Source: DTKD01 sp050948905 (GTDB taxonomy: Bacteria; Armatimonadota; UBA5829). From it: DNA of 64,000 nt. The notes beneath the pieces were generated by a model. It had not been told where the DNA came from. It ran no database searches and saw only the letters and a program-made list of their open reading frames with translations. Shown here one piece after another: positions 51,837 through 60,742 of the stretch. The stretch is taken from contig JBMNES010000001.1 of NCBI GenBank assembly GCA_050948905.1, positions 620,001 through 684,000 of the forward strand, written 5' to 3'. Position 1 is the stretch's first letter. Each line of letters begins with the position of its first letter. Position numbers and translations under genes: made by a program.

Positions 51837-51859
51837 TCTCCCAAAGGTAGGCGGATACA

Positions 51860-53056
51860 ATGCACAAGTACGATACACCTGAGCATATATATGGTAGTTT
51901 TATGGAAGCGCTGCTGAGTGGGCAGTCTCCCAATGTAAGTACTTATGTTCAAGGCTGCTCGCCTGATGTCAGAGAAGAGCTTGAAGCTGATCTGCGTGTT
52001 GCTGAGTTTATGCTTGAGAACCATTTTTGCACTGAAGTCAGCGATGCCACCATAAAGAAGGCTCAAAATGCCATTCTCAAGCTGCGTAATACAGAGGACA
52101 GGTTGACTTCAGCACGGACGAAATTATCATCATTGTTGTACGATGGTGTGCAATCGCCCGTAGAGCGAATGGCATCTTCTCTCGGAATACTCATCGACTC
52201 TGTGAGATCAACTTCGCATCCTGCTGCTGTGTTTGCACGCGGGGATTCAAGAATAATCTCCGGCAGCAGAGCGGCAGACAGAATGCAGTACAGATTGTGG
52301 CGTAAGAGGGGTATTGACGCAGCGGAGAATCTGGCTACTAATGTAGGTTTGAGTTGTCCTCCTGTTGATCTGAATGCAGTCTGTGACCATCTGAATCTGC
52401 TAGTATCTAATGAACCGGAGAATAGCGAAATCGAAGGATATTTAGTCACCGATGGCGAGGTTGGTGGCATCGTCATTAATAGCCTTATTGGTGACGAACG
52501 AAAGCGTCGTTTTACGCTTGCGCATGAAATTGGGCACTTCGTCTTACATAAGAGAAAACACAGCTATGTCCAAGACGCAGCCGATTCACTTGATCGGCCA
52601 GGTGACTCGTCAGATGAGGTAGAGGCAAACTCCTTCGCCGGTGCCCTGTTGATGCCGTCGACATTATTGGGACAGCAGACGACTGCCACAAAACCTAGCA
52701 TGGATTTGATTGAAGATACATCAGAGAATTATGGCGTGTCTTTCTGCGCTGCAGCTCATCGTATAGTGACAGTCTCAGATTGGCCCTGCGCATTTATTCT
52801 AAGTCATAACAGCGTAATTGAGTGGGCTATATACTCTGAGCACTTTGCCGGTTATATACGTAACAAGCGCAAGCTTAATCCTAATTCTGCGGCAGACGCA
52901 TTGGCATCCGCAAGTGCTGGGCGTACACTATCTCTTCCGTTACCTCAGAATGTATGGTTGGAAAGTAATTCAGAGCCTGATGCACTGCTTATTGAGCAAA
53001 GCCGGCACATGGGCAACGGGTATGTCTATAGCATCCTCGTGCAGGAAGACGCATAA
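51860..53056 (+). CDS. ImmA/IrrE-type metalloprotease with a kinase-like N-terminal motif
   Basis: The 398-residue protein carries the zinc metallopeptidase motif RFTLAHEIGHFVLHK followed by the conserved EVEANSFAGALLMP, which defines ImmA/IrrE enzymes that cleave repressors or anti-sigma factors. The first 60 residues (IYGSFMEALLSGQSPNVSTY, then DVREELEADL) resemble the short N-terminal element found in front of many sigma-linked protein kinases. A GC-independent linker joins them. It lies 23 bp after the sigma factor gene, so a sigma-specific signalling role is the natural inference. The C-terminal ~90 residues are unrecognised. Confidence 0.85.
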   Translation: MHKYDTPEHIYGSFMEALLSGQSPNVSTYVQGCSPDVREELEADLRVAEFMLENHFCTEVSDATIKKAQNAILKLRNTEDRLTSARTKLSSLLYDGVQSPVERMASSLGILIDSVRSTSHPAAVFARGDSRIISGSRAADRMQYRLWRKRGIDAAENLATNVGLSCPPVDLNAVCDHLNLLVSNEPENSEIEGYLVTDGEVGGIVINSLIGDERKRRFTLAHEIGHFVLHKRKHSYVQDAADSLDRPGDSSDEVEANSFAGALLMPSTLLGQQTTATKPSMDLIEDTSENYGVSFCAAAHRIVTVSDWPCAFILSHNSVIEWAIYSEHFAGYIRNKRKLNPNSAADALASASAGRTLSLPLPQNVWLESNSEPDALLIEQSRHMGNGYVYSILVQEDA

Positions 53057-53453
53057 GAAGACATTGAGAGCCGGCATCCATAGACTTGAGCTCATTCTAA
53101 AAGCATTTACCGTTTAGGGAAAGGGGTTTTCCGAAACTACAGAAAACCCAGATCGCGCTACGCTTGGCACACCGGCACATTACGCTCATCATCAGCAAGA
53201 AAGCGCTCACTTCTAAAGAGGTCGTTGTCCCCGTGGCGATTCGGCGGTCGCTACCGATCTTTGGGCGTCATTCCGCGCGGAGTCGCGGAATCCACGGCGA
53301 GGGATAAGCGTAACGTGATCCTTCGACTTCGCGCAGGATGACAAAAGTTGGAAGCGCAGGATGGCTACAATTGGGGCGCGGAATTGGTAAGCACATTCGC
53401 GCGTAAAAGGAAAACTTATGTCATGAAATGAAGTGCATATTGTGAGGTGAGAG
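53057..53453. repeat. Intergenic region with palindromic elements
   Basis: No gene. It contains a hairpin GGGTTTTC/GAAAACCC (53124-53149) without a T-run, a partial GTGGCGATTCGG element (53233), ATTCCGCG-CGGAGT-CGCGGAAT (53270-53291) and copy 3 of the GATCCTGCG-type element (53315-53342) followed by AAAAGTTGGAAGCGCAGGATGG, which parallels the flank of copy 1 at 20.6 kb. Confidence 0.7.
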
Positions 53454-55403
53454 ATGATAGCGCGTGTCGTTTTTGCGGTTGGGTTGATGTTGATGGCGGC
53501 GTGGGCGGCTGGGGCTGATAGTGTGATGACCCCGTTCGTGATTCCGGGGCGGTTGCCATCTGCCAGTCAGCTTAATGCTAAGTGGATAGAGGCCCCTGCA
53601 GGCAAAAACGGACGCGTTGTGGTCAGGGATGGGCATTTTTACACTGGGGACAAGCTGATAAGGTTTCTTGGGGTGAACGTCGTTTATGAAGGTTGCTTTC
53701 CGGCTCGTGACGAGGCTGATGCGCTGGCAATAAAGCTGTCGAGGCTGGGGGCGAACCTGGTACGATTCCACTTTCTGGATGCAATCGCGCCAAAGGGATT
53801 GATCGCCGCCAATAAGCCGACCACTCAACAACTTGACGAAGAACGCCTGGCGAGGCTGGATTATTTCATCGCAAAGCTGAAAGAAAATGGGGTGTATTGC
53901 GACCTGAACCTCTATTGCGGGCACGAATTTACCTCATCAGACGGGGTGAGCGATCCGCAAAACTTGCCTTCTCACGGAAAATATGTGACCCTGTTCGACA
54001 GGCGACTTATCGAACTGCAAAAAGACTTCGCCAGCAAACTGCTTCTGCATAAAAACCCGCACACCGGTTCTACTTACGCTCAAGAACCGGCTGTCGCGTT
54101 GATAGAGATCACCAATGAGAACTCGTTTTTCTACGGTTGGTCTCAGCAGGCTCTGGATAATCTGCCGCAGGCTTACGCCAAACAACTGGACGATAGCTTC
54201 GCCGCATATCTCAATAAAAAAGGATTGCCCGCGCGGCAGCGGCCGAAATGGAACGACAAATCCGCGGATGCGCCTGTATATATGCAATTTCTGGCGGAGT
54301 TGGAACAGCGATATTTTCGAGAGATGTATGGTTTTCTGAAGCACGATCTGAAAGTCGCGTCGCTGGTTACGGGGACTATGGCTTTCGGTCCTGCAGGCGC
54401 AGCGATGATGGCCGAGATGGATTTTGTGGACAATCACGCCTATTGGCAGCATCCTATCTATAGCGGCGGATCGTGGACGGGTTCATGGACGGTGCAAAAC
54501 ACGCCGATGGTGCCGCAGGTCGAGAGAAATACGCTGCTGAACCTAGAAGCGATGCGGATAGACGGTAAGCCTTATACCGTGTCGGAATATAACCACGCCT
54601 TTCCGAGCTTGTGGGATGCGGAAGCGGTGCCGCTTTCTGCTGCGTTTGCCGCGAGATATGACTGGGATGGGCTGATGTATTTTAGCTTTAACAGCCGGCC
54701 CGAAACTGAGCACAGTAATATAAGAGACTTCTTTCAACTTAACGGGCATCCGGTAAAAACCGCACAACTTCTGGCCGCGTCGGCAATGCTGGTAAGGGGG
54801 GATATACCGCCCGCTGATAGTAGACCGCGTCAGGCAGTCGACATTGATCGCAGCACATCGGTCCAGGCGACCCGGATGTGGTGGGATGTGCGGGGGATGA
54901 TGGCGGAATTGGGACTGCCAATGCCCACACTCGATAACGACAACCAGGTGTTTCACTGGCGAGGGGATGGCAAGACCGGCCTGGCTATTGCCAATACAGC
55001 CGCTTCTAAATCGGCAGTCGGTTTCTTCGGCGGTGAACCAGTGTGCCTGGGCGGTGTGGCGTTTTCTATTTCATCGGAGTTTGCTGCAGTGATGGCGACG
55101 GCCTTGGACGATAAACCTATAGACAAAGCCAAAAAGATATTGATTACAGCCTGCGGTCGGTCGGAAAATACCGGCATGAAGTGGAACCAAGCTAAAAACT
55201 TCACAACGAATTGGGGGACCGCGCCTGCGTTGACGGAATGTGTTGAGGGCACTGTCGAACTGCCAGGGGAAATGGTGGTATTCGCGCTCGATTCAGGAGG
55301 GGCGCCAGCGAAGAGAGTCCTTTCACGGCTAAAAGACGGCCGCACATCTTTTGATATAGGGCCGAATTACTCAACGGTGTGGTATCTTGCTATTCGCAAG
55401 TAA
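53454..55403 (+). CDS. Secreted cellulase-fold (GH-A clan) glycosidase-like protein
   Basis: The 649-residue protein has a signal peptide (MIARVVFAVGLMLMAAWAAG), then IRFLGVNVVYEGCFPARDEADALAIKLSRLGANLVRFHFLD, which is the start of a GH5-like barrel, and LIEITNENSFFYGW where the Asn-Glu pair is the expected acid/base. A second candidate Glu follows in KPYTVSEYNHAFPS (nucleophile position). The last third is a beta domain (GLAIANTAASKSAVGFFGGEP). It should cleave a beta-linked glycan outside the cytoplasm. The ATG at 53454 follows GTGAGGTGAGAG. A terminator hairpin follows. Confidence 0.78.
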   Translation: MIARVVFAVGLMLMAAWAAGADSVMTPFVIPGRLPSASQLNAKWIEAPAGKNGRVVVRDGHFYTGDKLIRFLGVNVVYEGCFPARDEADALAIKLSRLGANLVRFHFLDAIAPKGLIAANKPTTQQLDEERLARLDYFIAKLKENGVYCDLNLYCGHEFTSSDGVSDPQNLPSHGKYVTLFDRRLIELQKDFASKLLLHKNPHTGSTYAQEPAVALIEITNENSFFYGWSQQALDNLPQAYAKQLDDSFAAYLNKKGLPARQRPKWNDKSADAPVYMQFLAELEQRYFREMYGFLKHDLKVASLVTGTMAFGPAGAAMMAEMDFVDNHAYWQHPIYSGGSWTGSWTVQNTPMVPQVERNTLLNLEAMRIDGKPYTVSEYNHAFPSLWDAEAVPLSAAFAARYDWDGLMYFSFNSRPETEHSNIRDFFQLNGHPVKTAQLLAASAMLVRGDIPPADSRPRQAVDIDRSTSVQATRMWWDVRGMMAELGLPMPTLDNDNQVFHWRGDGKTGLAIANTAASKSAVGFFGGEPVCLGGVAFSISSEFAAVMATALDDKPIDKAKKILITACGRSENTGMKWNQAKNFTTNWGTAPALTECVEGTVELPGEMVVFALDSGGAPAKRVLSRLKDGRTSFDIGPNYSTVWYLAIRK

Positions 55404-55409
55404 ACAAAT

Positions 55410-55440
55410 GGAGGCCGGACCTCTCCGACCTCCCTTTTGT
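55410..55440 (+). terminator. Terminator between convergent genes
   Basis: GGAGGCCGGA (55410-55419) and TCCGACCTCC (55424-55433), with one mismatch and a four-base loop, followed by CTTTTGTG. On the other strand ATTTGTTTAC follows, so it may work in both directions. Confidence 0.65.
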
Positions 55441-55445
55441 GTGAA

Positions 55446-56528
55446 TTAAATCGTCTCCGTTGACGGATCGCCGTGGATTGCCGGGAGCGGATGCGGTCGA
55501 ACGAGCGCCCCACCCTGCTCATAGGAATCAATGGCGGCGAATATATACTCCATCGTCGCCAGCGCATCTCGGCCAGAAGCTCGAAGATGTTCGTAGTGAA
55601 CTTTATTGGTTACGTCCTCAAGGAACGCATTTATCCGGTTCGGGAAGGTGGCATCGAAATTGGTGACGCCAGTGTTAAGAACCTCCGGCTCATCGGGTCT
55701 TGCCGCGTTCCACAAAGTCAGCTTCTCAACGCAGTTTTCTACCACGAATGTGCCCTTGCTGCCCGCAACCTCGACGCTCCACCAGCCGCCAAGACCCCAG
55801 GCCGCGTCGCCACGATGGCTGAGGAGATAGCCGACCGTGTCATCGGCAAATCGCACATGGATGCTGTTAATCGACAGCAGCAGATCCCCGGCGTTCTTGC
55901 GATAACCCGGCTTGCCCACAAACGCCTGAACGTCTTTAATGTCGCCGCAGAAATATCGCATAACGCTGAACGGGTGGGTAAGAAACGCCTTCATATGAGC
56001 ATACGGCTGATTGAAGCGTGGGGAAGCATTAAAGCCATAACCAGCCTCGCCGCCGTTAAATCCCATCTTGAAGAGCAGGTAAATGGTCTCACCGATCTTG
56101 CCGTCTTTCATCGCCTTTTTGGCCTGTGAGGCAGGCTCGGTAAAATAGTGGTTAAGGTTGCAGCCGAGATAGAGCTTCTTTTCAGCAGCATAGCGCACCA
56201 TCTCGCGCGCCTCTTCGATGTTGTTAGACAGCGGCTTCTCGCAAAGCACGTGTTTGTTGGCCGCCAGAGCCTCCATCGTCGGCTCGAAGTGCCAGCTACC
56301 GTTCTCGTAACCACCGGTCGTCACATCGACAATATCAAGGTCCTCATTAGCCAACATATCCTTCAGGGAATAGTAGGCCTTCACACCGTACTTCTCGGCT
56401 GCAGAATCGGCCTTTTCTTTGACCACATCGCAGACCGCAACTAACTCGGATAACTTGTTTTGTTTGTGGCAATCAGAGTGGGTGTTACCAATCCCACCCA
56501 AACCGACCACTCCGACTTTCAGAGCCAT
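55446..56528 (-). CDS. Gfo/Idh/MocA-family NAD(P)-dependent oxidoreductase
   Basis: The 360-residue protein begins with the Rossmann motif LKVGVVGLGGIGNTHSD, followed by LVAVCDVVKEKADSAAEKYGVKAYYS, the conserved HVLCEKPLSNN (catalytic Lys) and LGCNLNHYFTEPASQA, with a C-terminal substrate domain (GFNASPRFNQPYAHMKAFLTHPF). It oxidises or reduces a sugar or inositol-type substrate. The neighbouring secreted glycosidase suggests a sugar role, which is inference. AAGGAC before the ATG at 56528 sets the start; an upstream in-frame extension is unsupported. Confidence 0.88.
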   Translation of the reverse strand: MALKVGVVGLGGIGNTHSDCHKQNKLSELVAVCDVVKEKADSAAEKYGVKAYYSLKDMLANEDLDIVDVTTGGYENGSWHFEPTMEALAANKHVLCEKPLSNNIEEAREMVRYAAEKKLYLGCNLNHYFTEPASQAKKAMKDGKIGETIYLLFKMGFNGGEAGYGFNASPRFNQPYAHMKAFLTHPFSVMRYFCGDIKDVQAFVGKPGYRKNAGDLLLSINSIHVRFADDTVGYLLSHRGDAAWGLGGWWSVEVAGSKGTFVVENCVEKLTLWNAARPDEPEVLNTGVTNFDATFPNRINAFLEDVTNKVHYEHLRASGRDALATMEYIFAAIDSYEQGGALVRPHPLPAIHGDPSTETI

Positions 56529-56559
56529 TAACTTGTCCTTTCCATCCGTAATATATAAC

Positions 56560-56627
56560 AAAAAGGAGAAAACCGAAATGCTGCAACGCTGTCTTGTGCT
56601 GCGCAACCTGCATTTCCTGTTTTCTCC
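56560..56627 (-). terminator. Strong intrinsic terminator of the OPT/ABC operon
   Basis: Read on the minus strand, GGAGAAAAC (56627-56619) and GTTTTCTCC (56573-56565), with the inner pairs AAATGC/GCATTT, form a long hairpin followed by TTTTTGTTATAT. It lies about 27 bp after the ATPase stop codon and ends the six-gene unit that begins outside the window. Confidence 0.85.
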
Positions 56628-56653
56628 CTCGTTTCACCCATTTTCTTTTATAG

Positions 56654-57403
56654 TTAGTGGTCTTCGTTCTCCATCACACCAACTTGCAGTTGAACGTCAG
56701 CGCGTTCCTCTATTCTCTCGACATAGCCATCCCGAATCCAGACAATTCGATCCGAAATGTCCAACATCTTAAGGTCGTGAGTCGCCGAGATGATGGTAAC
56801 ATTATTTTCCTTATTGAGCTTCTTCAGCAAGTCGATGATTTCCTTGCCTGTTTTAAGGTCGAGGTTGCCTGTAGGCTCGTCTGCAAGGATGATGCTGGGC
56901 GAGTTTGCCAGAGCACGGGCACACGCCACGCGCTGCTGCTGTCCTCCAGAAAGCTCAGTCGGCTTATGGTGGTATCTCTCCCCCAGGCCAACCATATTGA
57001 GCAGTTCCATCCCACGCTCAATACATTCGTCCTGCGAAACCCCAGCGAACACCATCGGCAGGGTAACATTCTCCAAAGCCGTCATAACCGGAATGAGGTT
57101 GAAGCTCTGGAAGATGTAGCCGATAGTGCGGCACCGCAGAAAAGCGAGTTCCTGCGCGTCGAGCTGGGCCATATCCACGTCGTTAATGAATACGGTTCCC
57201 TCAGTGGGTTTATCGAGACCGCCGACCATATTAAACAGCGTAGATTTACCCGATCCCGACGGGCCCATGATGGATATGTATTCACCTCGGTATATGTCGA
57301 GCTGGATGCCCTTCAAGGCACGCAGGGTCTGTCCACCCATCGTAAACTCCTTGATGAGGTCCTTTGTACGAACGACATATTCTTTCTTATCTACGGTTGC
57401 CAT
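56654..57403 (-). CDS. ABC transporter ATP-binding protein (MacB/LolD type)
   Basis: The 249-residue ATPase has Walker A MGPSGSGKSTLF, the Q-loop IFQSFNLIPVMTALENV, the signature LSGGQQQRVACARAL, Walker B IILADEPTGNLD and the H-loop SATHDL. The LSGGQQQR and NLD variant motifs put it in the LolD/MacB/FtsE group that powers FtsX-type permeases. It is the last gene of the minus-strand operon and follows the permease by 37 bp. It should drive permeases at 57441-59312 and 62753-64000 rather than the OPT-like carrier. GAGGTG before the ATG. Confidence 0.93.
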   Translation of the reverse strand: MATVDKKEYVVRTKDLIKEFTMGGQTLRALKGIQLDIYRGEYISIMGPSGSGKSTLFNMVGGLDKPTEGTVFINDVDMAQLDAQELAFLRCRTIGYIFQSFNLIPVMTALENVTLPMVFAGVSQDECIERGMELLNMVGLGERYHHKPTELSGGQQQRVACARALANSPSIILADEPTGNLDLKTGKEIIDLLKKLNKENNVTIISATHDLKMLDISDRIVWIRDGYVERIEERADVQLQVGVMENEDH

Positions 57404-57440
57404 TTATTAACACCTCTTTGCAGTGTAACGCCAGTTCGAA

Positions 57441-59312
57441 TTATATTTCCGCGCGCAGCGCCATCGCTGCGGGCATCCTCGCCGCCTGCCTTGCCGGCAG
57501 TATAGTCGCCACAAGAGTCAACACCATACCAGCGAGGATGCAGACTCCCAGGGAGGCCAAAATCATCCACGGGTTCATAGTGGCCACCATATCCCAGCCC
57601 TTAGTAAACCCGGCTATAAGCACCATTGAAATGAATCCCAGCAACCAGCCCAGCGCCGATGCGCAGATTCCGAGTAAGCTGGATTCGAGAACCAGAAGCA
57701 ATACGACAAAGCTATCCAGCGCGCCGAGGCACTTCATTGTTCCGATCTCTTTGAAGCGCTCGGTTACAGCCATCAACATACTGTTGGTAATACCGACCAT
57801 GCAGACCAACAGCGACATGCCAACCAGCCACCACATCCTGTAGAAGCTGTTGATATCCGGTATGAGCACATAGTCCCCACTCTCCATCGGAGTAGTGGCG
57901 GCCAGGCTCGGCTCTTTTGCGAGATTAACGCCGATTTTGCGACCATTTGTGTTGACGATCATAAGGTTGCCAAGATTGGCGGCCTTCTTATCCGGGCCCT
58001 TGGCCTCGGCCAGGGCTTCTTTGAGGCTTATGGCATAGCTCTTCGCCAGCTTGTCGATCGCTGCCTGCGGTGCTGTGTCAAAGATCGCGTTTCGTTTTAC
58101 TCGCGCAGCCCAAATCTTGGCCCATCGCGGATGATCCTGAATGAAGTCGTTAAGGCTGCCGCCCTTAAACGCCTTGCCGCTGCCTGCCAACTTTCTGGCA
58201 ATGGGCACCGGAATGCCGGCGCGCTGGGCGTCGCGAATAGTGATATCCTGATCAAGCGCAGTCGCCAGATACAAAGGCGCAATGCCGTTGGTGCGGTCTC
58301 TGAGCAGATCAATGAGGTCCGTGCCTTTGAAAGTCGGGTACCTGGCAGCCATCTGTTCAGCGACTTTTCTGGGCAACCCAGCCGCAACAGCGTCCTCAAC
58401 CCTTATATCCTTCTCCTGCGCTAAATCGGCATACACAGGAATAGTCTTTCGCAGCTTGTTTATATATCGCGACTCCGTCCAGAAATCGGGGTTGTCATAG
58501 AGCACCTTCGCAAGCAGGGTCCCTCTGAACGTTCCGGGTTTCGGGGGAACAGGCGCGTCTTCATCGTCCGCAGGTGCTACTTCTTCCTCAACCGGCATAG
58601 CCATAACAGCAGCTACCAGATCGGCCGGGATACCAGCCTTTTGCGCCTGCGCCACACTAATATCCTGGTTTAGAGCTGTGGCGAGAGTGATATCATCGGT
58701 CTTGCCGCGCTGTCGAAGTTCTCTCAGGAGATCCTTGCCGACGATCATCTCGCCGTGCACTACCGCCTTAGCCACCAAATGCTTCGGCACACCCGCCTTG
58801 ATAGCATCGCCTGTCTTGATATCTTTTCCGCCGGAAATATCGACATATAACGGCAGATATTTCTCATATTTGCTCAGCGCTTCCCACTCTTTTTTCACGC
58901 GAGCCTGATTGCGAACGGCACGCTTCTCCTGAAGCTGACCTTCGATGACCGCGGTCAGGCTAAAGTTCTGGCCACCCGGCAGTTTTACCTTGTCTATTAC
59001 ACCTTGTGGGATGCCTGCTTCCAGTCCCACGTTTACAGGAATCGGTTTGTAGACGTCGTAGTCTCCAGGGCCGTTTATCTGGCCGTCCAGCCTGACATAT
59101 CCCGCGTCCACTTTCGGGGGCACCGGCCACTGCATCAGCCATTGTGTGAGGACGGTCGCAAGGAACGCGATTCCCAAGAAGATTCCGCCGGCCGTTACCA
59201 TCGATCGCCAGAATCTGATCTTGAGGCTATTCATACTGATTTTGAAAGCGCGTGCCAGCGGCAGCTGGGCTTGTCTTCCTACGACGGTATTATTTGCGCT
59301 TTTTATTGCCAC
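57441..59312 (-). CDS. FtsX/MacB-type permease with a duplicated repeat domain
   Basis: The 623-residue protein has one membrane helix near the N-terminus (SMVTAGGIFLGIAFLATVL) and three near the C-terminus (LVGMSLLVCMVGITNSMLM, LLLVLESSLLGICASALGWL and the last ~30 residues), the FtsX/MacB topology. The large extracytoplasmic region (about 60-490) does not look like the MacB periplasmic core. It contains a unit repeated four times: DIKTGDAIKAGVP, DISVAQAQKAGIP, DIRVEDAVAAGLP and DITIRDAQRAGIP, each in ~55-80 residues. Units 1 and 3 share LPLYVD/IPVYAD and units 2 and 4 share LATALxQDI, so a two-unit module was duplicated. Its start overlaps the PqqD-like gene by 23 bp. Confidence 0.85.
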   Translation of the reverse strand: MAIKSANNTVVGRQAQLPLARAFKISMNSLKIRFWRSMVTAGGIFLGIAFLATVLTQWLMQWPVPPKVDAGYVRLDGQINGPGDYDVYKPIPVNVGLEAGIPQGVIDKVKLPGGQNFSLTAVIEGQLQEKRAVRNQARVKKEWEALSKYEKYLPLYVDISGGKDIKTGDAIKAGVPKHLVAKAVVHGEMIVGKDLLRELRQRGKTDDITLATALNQDISVAQAQKAGIPADLVAAVMAMPVEEEVAPADDEDAPVPPKPGTFRGTLLAKVLYDNPDFWTESRYINKLRKTIPVYADLAQEKDIRVEDAVAAGLPRKVAEQMAARYPTFKGTDLIDLLRDRTNGIAPLYLATALDQDITIRDAQRAGIPVPIARKLAGSGKAFKGGSLNDFIQDHPRWAKIWAARVKRNAIFDTAPQAAIDKLAKSYAISLKEALAEAKGPDKKAANLGNLMIVNTNGRKIGVNLAKEPSLAATTPMESGDYVLIPDINSFYRMWWLVGMSLLVCMVGITNSMLMAVTERFKEIGTMKCLGALDSFVVLLLVLESSLLGICASALGWLLGFISMVLIAGFTKGWDMVATMNPWMILASLGVCILAGMVLTLVATILPARQAARMPAAMALRAEI

Positions 59313-59742
59313 TCTTCTTGCCTCCCGCGGACATCAGGCCTATAAGGTTTTTCTTTGCGAGGGTCTGCAGGAACATGATCACCGACGCCTCAGCTTCTCT
59401 GCGCGTGAGTTTATATTGTAGCGTCACGCCTATGACCACATCATCGATAGTGCTGTCACCATCGCAAAGCTCCCAAACACGCGAGCCAACCTCATCTAAT
59501 GCAAGCTGCTTATAATCCGGCAGCTCCCTGGCCATCCTGGTAACTTTCATAAGCGATTTGATCATCCGGGCGAATTTGTCCTCGCGCATTGGAATAGAGA
59601 GGACGACCTCATTATCTACACGCTCCCACTTTATGAGCGGGTGGCGCACAGGGACAATCGCCAGAGCGTCTTTTCGCTCGATTTTCGGTTTCCGTCCAAC
59701 CAACGGAACGTATCTTTTAATTGAATCTGTAAATGAACTCAT
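59290..59742 (-). CDS. PqqD-like protein
   Basis: The 150-residue protein contains the PqqD-fold pattern: WERVDNEVVLSIPM, LDEVGSRVWELCDGDSTIDDVV, then LTRREAEASVIMFLQTLAKKNLIGLM and a Lys-rich tail. PqqD-type RiPP recognition elements bind precursor peptides for radical SAM or other modifying enzymes, but also occur alone. No precursor peptide or RiPP enzyme is evident in the visible part of the operon. It overlaps the permease gene by 23 bp and follows the next upstream gene by 8 bp, so it is tightly embedded in the transporter operon. Confidence 0.82.
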   Translation of the reverse strand: MSSFTDSIKRYVPLVGRKPKIERKDALAIVPVRHPLIKWERVDNEVVLSIPMREDKFARMIKSLMKVTRMARELPDYKQLALDEVGSRVWELCDGDSTIDDVVIGVTLQYKLTRREAEASVIMFLQTLAKKNLIGLMSAGGKKSGNKKRK

Positions 59743-59750
59743 ATTATGGT

Positions 59751-60656
59751 TTAGGTCGCAATTATCAGATCGCGAATCTTCTCAGCGATGTGATCTCCCT
59801 GAGAATGTGTCGCTCGAATACTATACAGGCTATCCTGCTCAGACTCGTACCAGACATACCCAGTCAACAAATCCGGGTAAGGATGCAGCGTAAGCGAATA
59901 TGCGAGCGCCTTTATCGCAGGCACTAAACCCCTTCTTCTTCCGCTGACTTTGAGCCCTTCTCCTCCGGCCACCGTCTCCGGTGCTATGTCGACTCTATAT
60001 CCCTTGACATCCGGCATCGCGTCCTTGCGATACCAGGCCTGCATATCATCTTTGGCCAGCAGCGAACTCGCCAACCTCCATCGCTCAACTACGATGGTGT
60101 GCGCTCCTTTTTTGAAATTGAGCGCAAGATATGCAGACATCAGAGTCTGTTTTTGTATTCTATAGCCCGGCGGCACTGCGAAACCCAGGCCATACAGGCC
60201 CCATTCCAACCAGCCGTCATCGCGGTGATCCCTGATCGAATCAAGCATCTGCGATGCTATCTTAGCGACATTTTCGTCCCTGGTCGATATCACCTGCGCG
60301 AGAATCATCCTCTCGCACTGCGGGCAATAGACCAGTCTGCCCTGACCGAGCCGATCCGACCTCCACAAAAACCTCACCGAGCAGCCGTCAGCGCTGTCGG
60401 GCTTAATATCTTTATCGAACTTGAGCTTTTTCTTGCTCGCCGATTTGTCTATTTTAGCCAGGAACTCCCTGGCTTTTACAATAAGATCAGGCTTGGCGGA
60501 TACTCGCTCCCATTTTACTTCCAACGCCGAGGCTACCGGGCTATCCAATCTAAAATAGCCCTTCTTCGCGTCGCCATTTACCCCGACCAGGCTCCAGTCC
60601 GTTGGAGCATCAACCACGATTCCTTGCCAGCCCACAGGGGCGGTTTTCAATGTCAT
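59751..60656 (-). CDS. Unknown protein of the OPT/ABC operon
   Basis: The 301-residue soluble protein has no signal peptide or clear membrane helix. Two halves have similar organisation, each opening with a segment like PVGWQGIVVDAPTDWSL and LYGLGFAVPPGYRIQKQT followed by a beta-rich part (LEVKWERVSAK, HTIVVERWRLAS), which suggests an internal duplication. A CPQCER motif lies near the middle. I do not recognise a family. It is placed between the OPT-like carrier and the PqqD-like gene, with an 8-bp gap to the latter. Confidence 0.7.
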   Translation of the reverse strand: MTLKTAPVGWQGIVVDAPTDWSLVGVNGDAKKGYFRLDSPVASALEVKWERVSAKPDLIVKAREFLAKIDKSASKKKLKFDKDIKPDSADGCSVRFLWRSDRLGQGRLVYCPQCERMILAQVISTRDENVAKIASQMLDSIRDHRDDGWLEWGLYGLGFAVPPGYRIQKQTLMSAYLALNFKKGAHTIVVERWRLASSLLAKDDMQAWYRKDAMPDVKGYRVDIAPETVAGGEGLKVSGRRRGLVPAIKALAYSLTLHPYPDLLTGYVWYESEQDSLYSIRATHSQGDHIAEKIRDLIIAT

Positions 60657-60742
60657 AGTTATAAGTTGTATGGCCTGCTGTTACGTATGGAAACCATACA
60701 CCTCTCCGATACGTAATACGCAATTCTCGGCCAACACTGCTC
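60657..60742. other. Short gap in the OPT/ABC operon
   Basis: The 86-bp gap before the unknown gene contains the imperfect inverted repeat ACGTATGGAAACC/ATACGTAATACG-type sequence around 60680-60720. No promoter I can support. Confidence 0.3.

Noticed and set aside
53124..53149. Terminator of the ImmA/IrrE-type gene
   Set aside because: The GGGTTTTC/GAAAACCC hairpin has no T-run after it; kept only as a hairpin in the intergenic entry.
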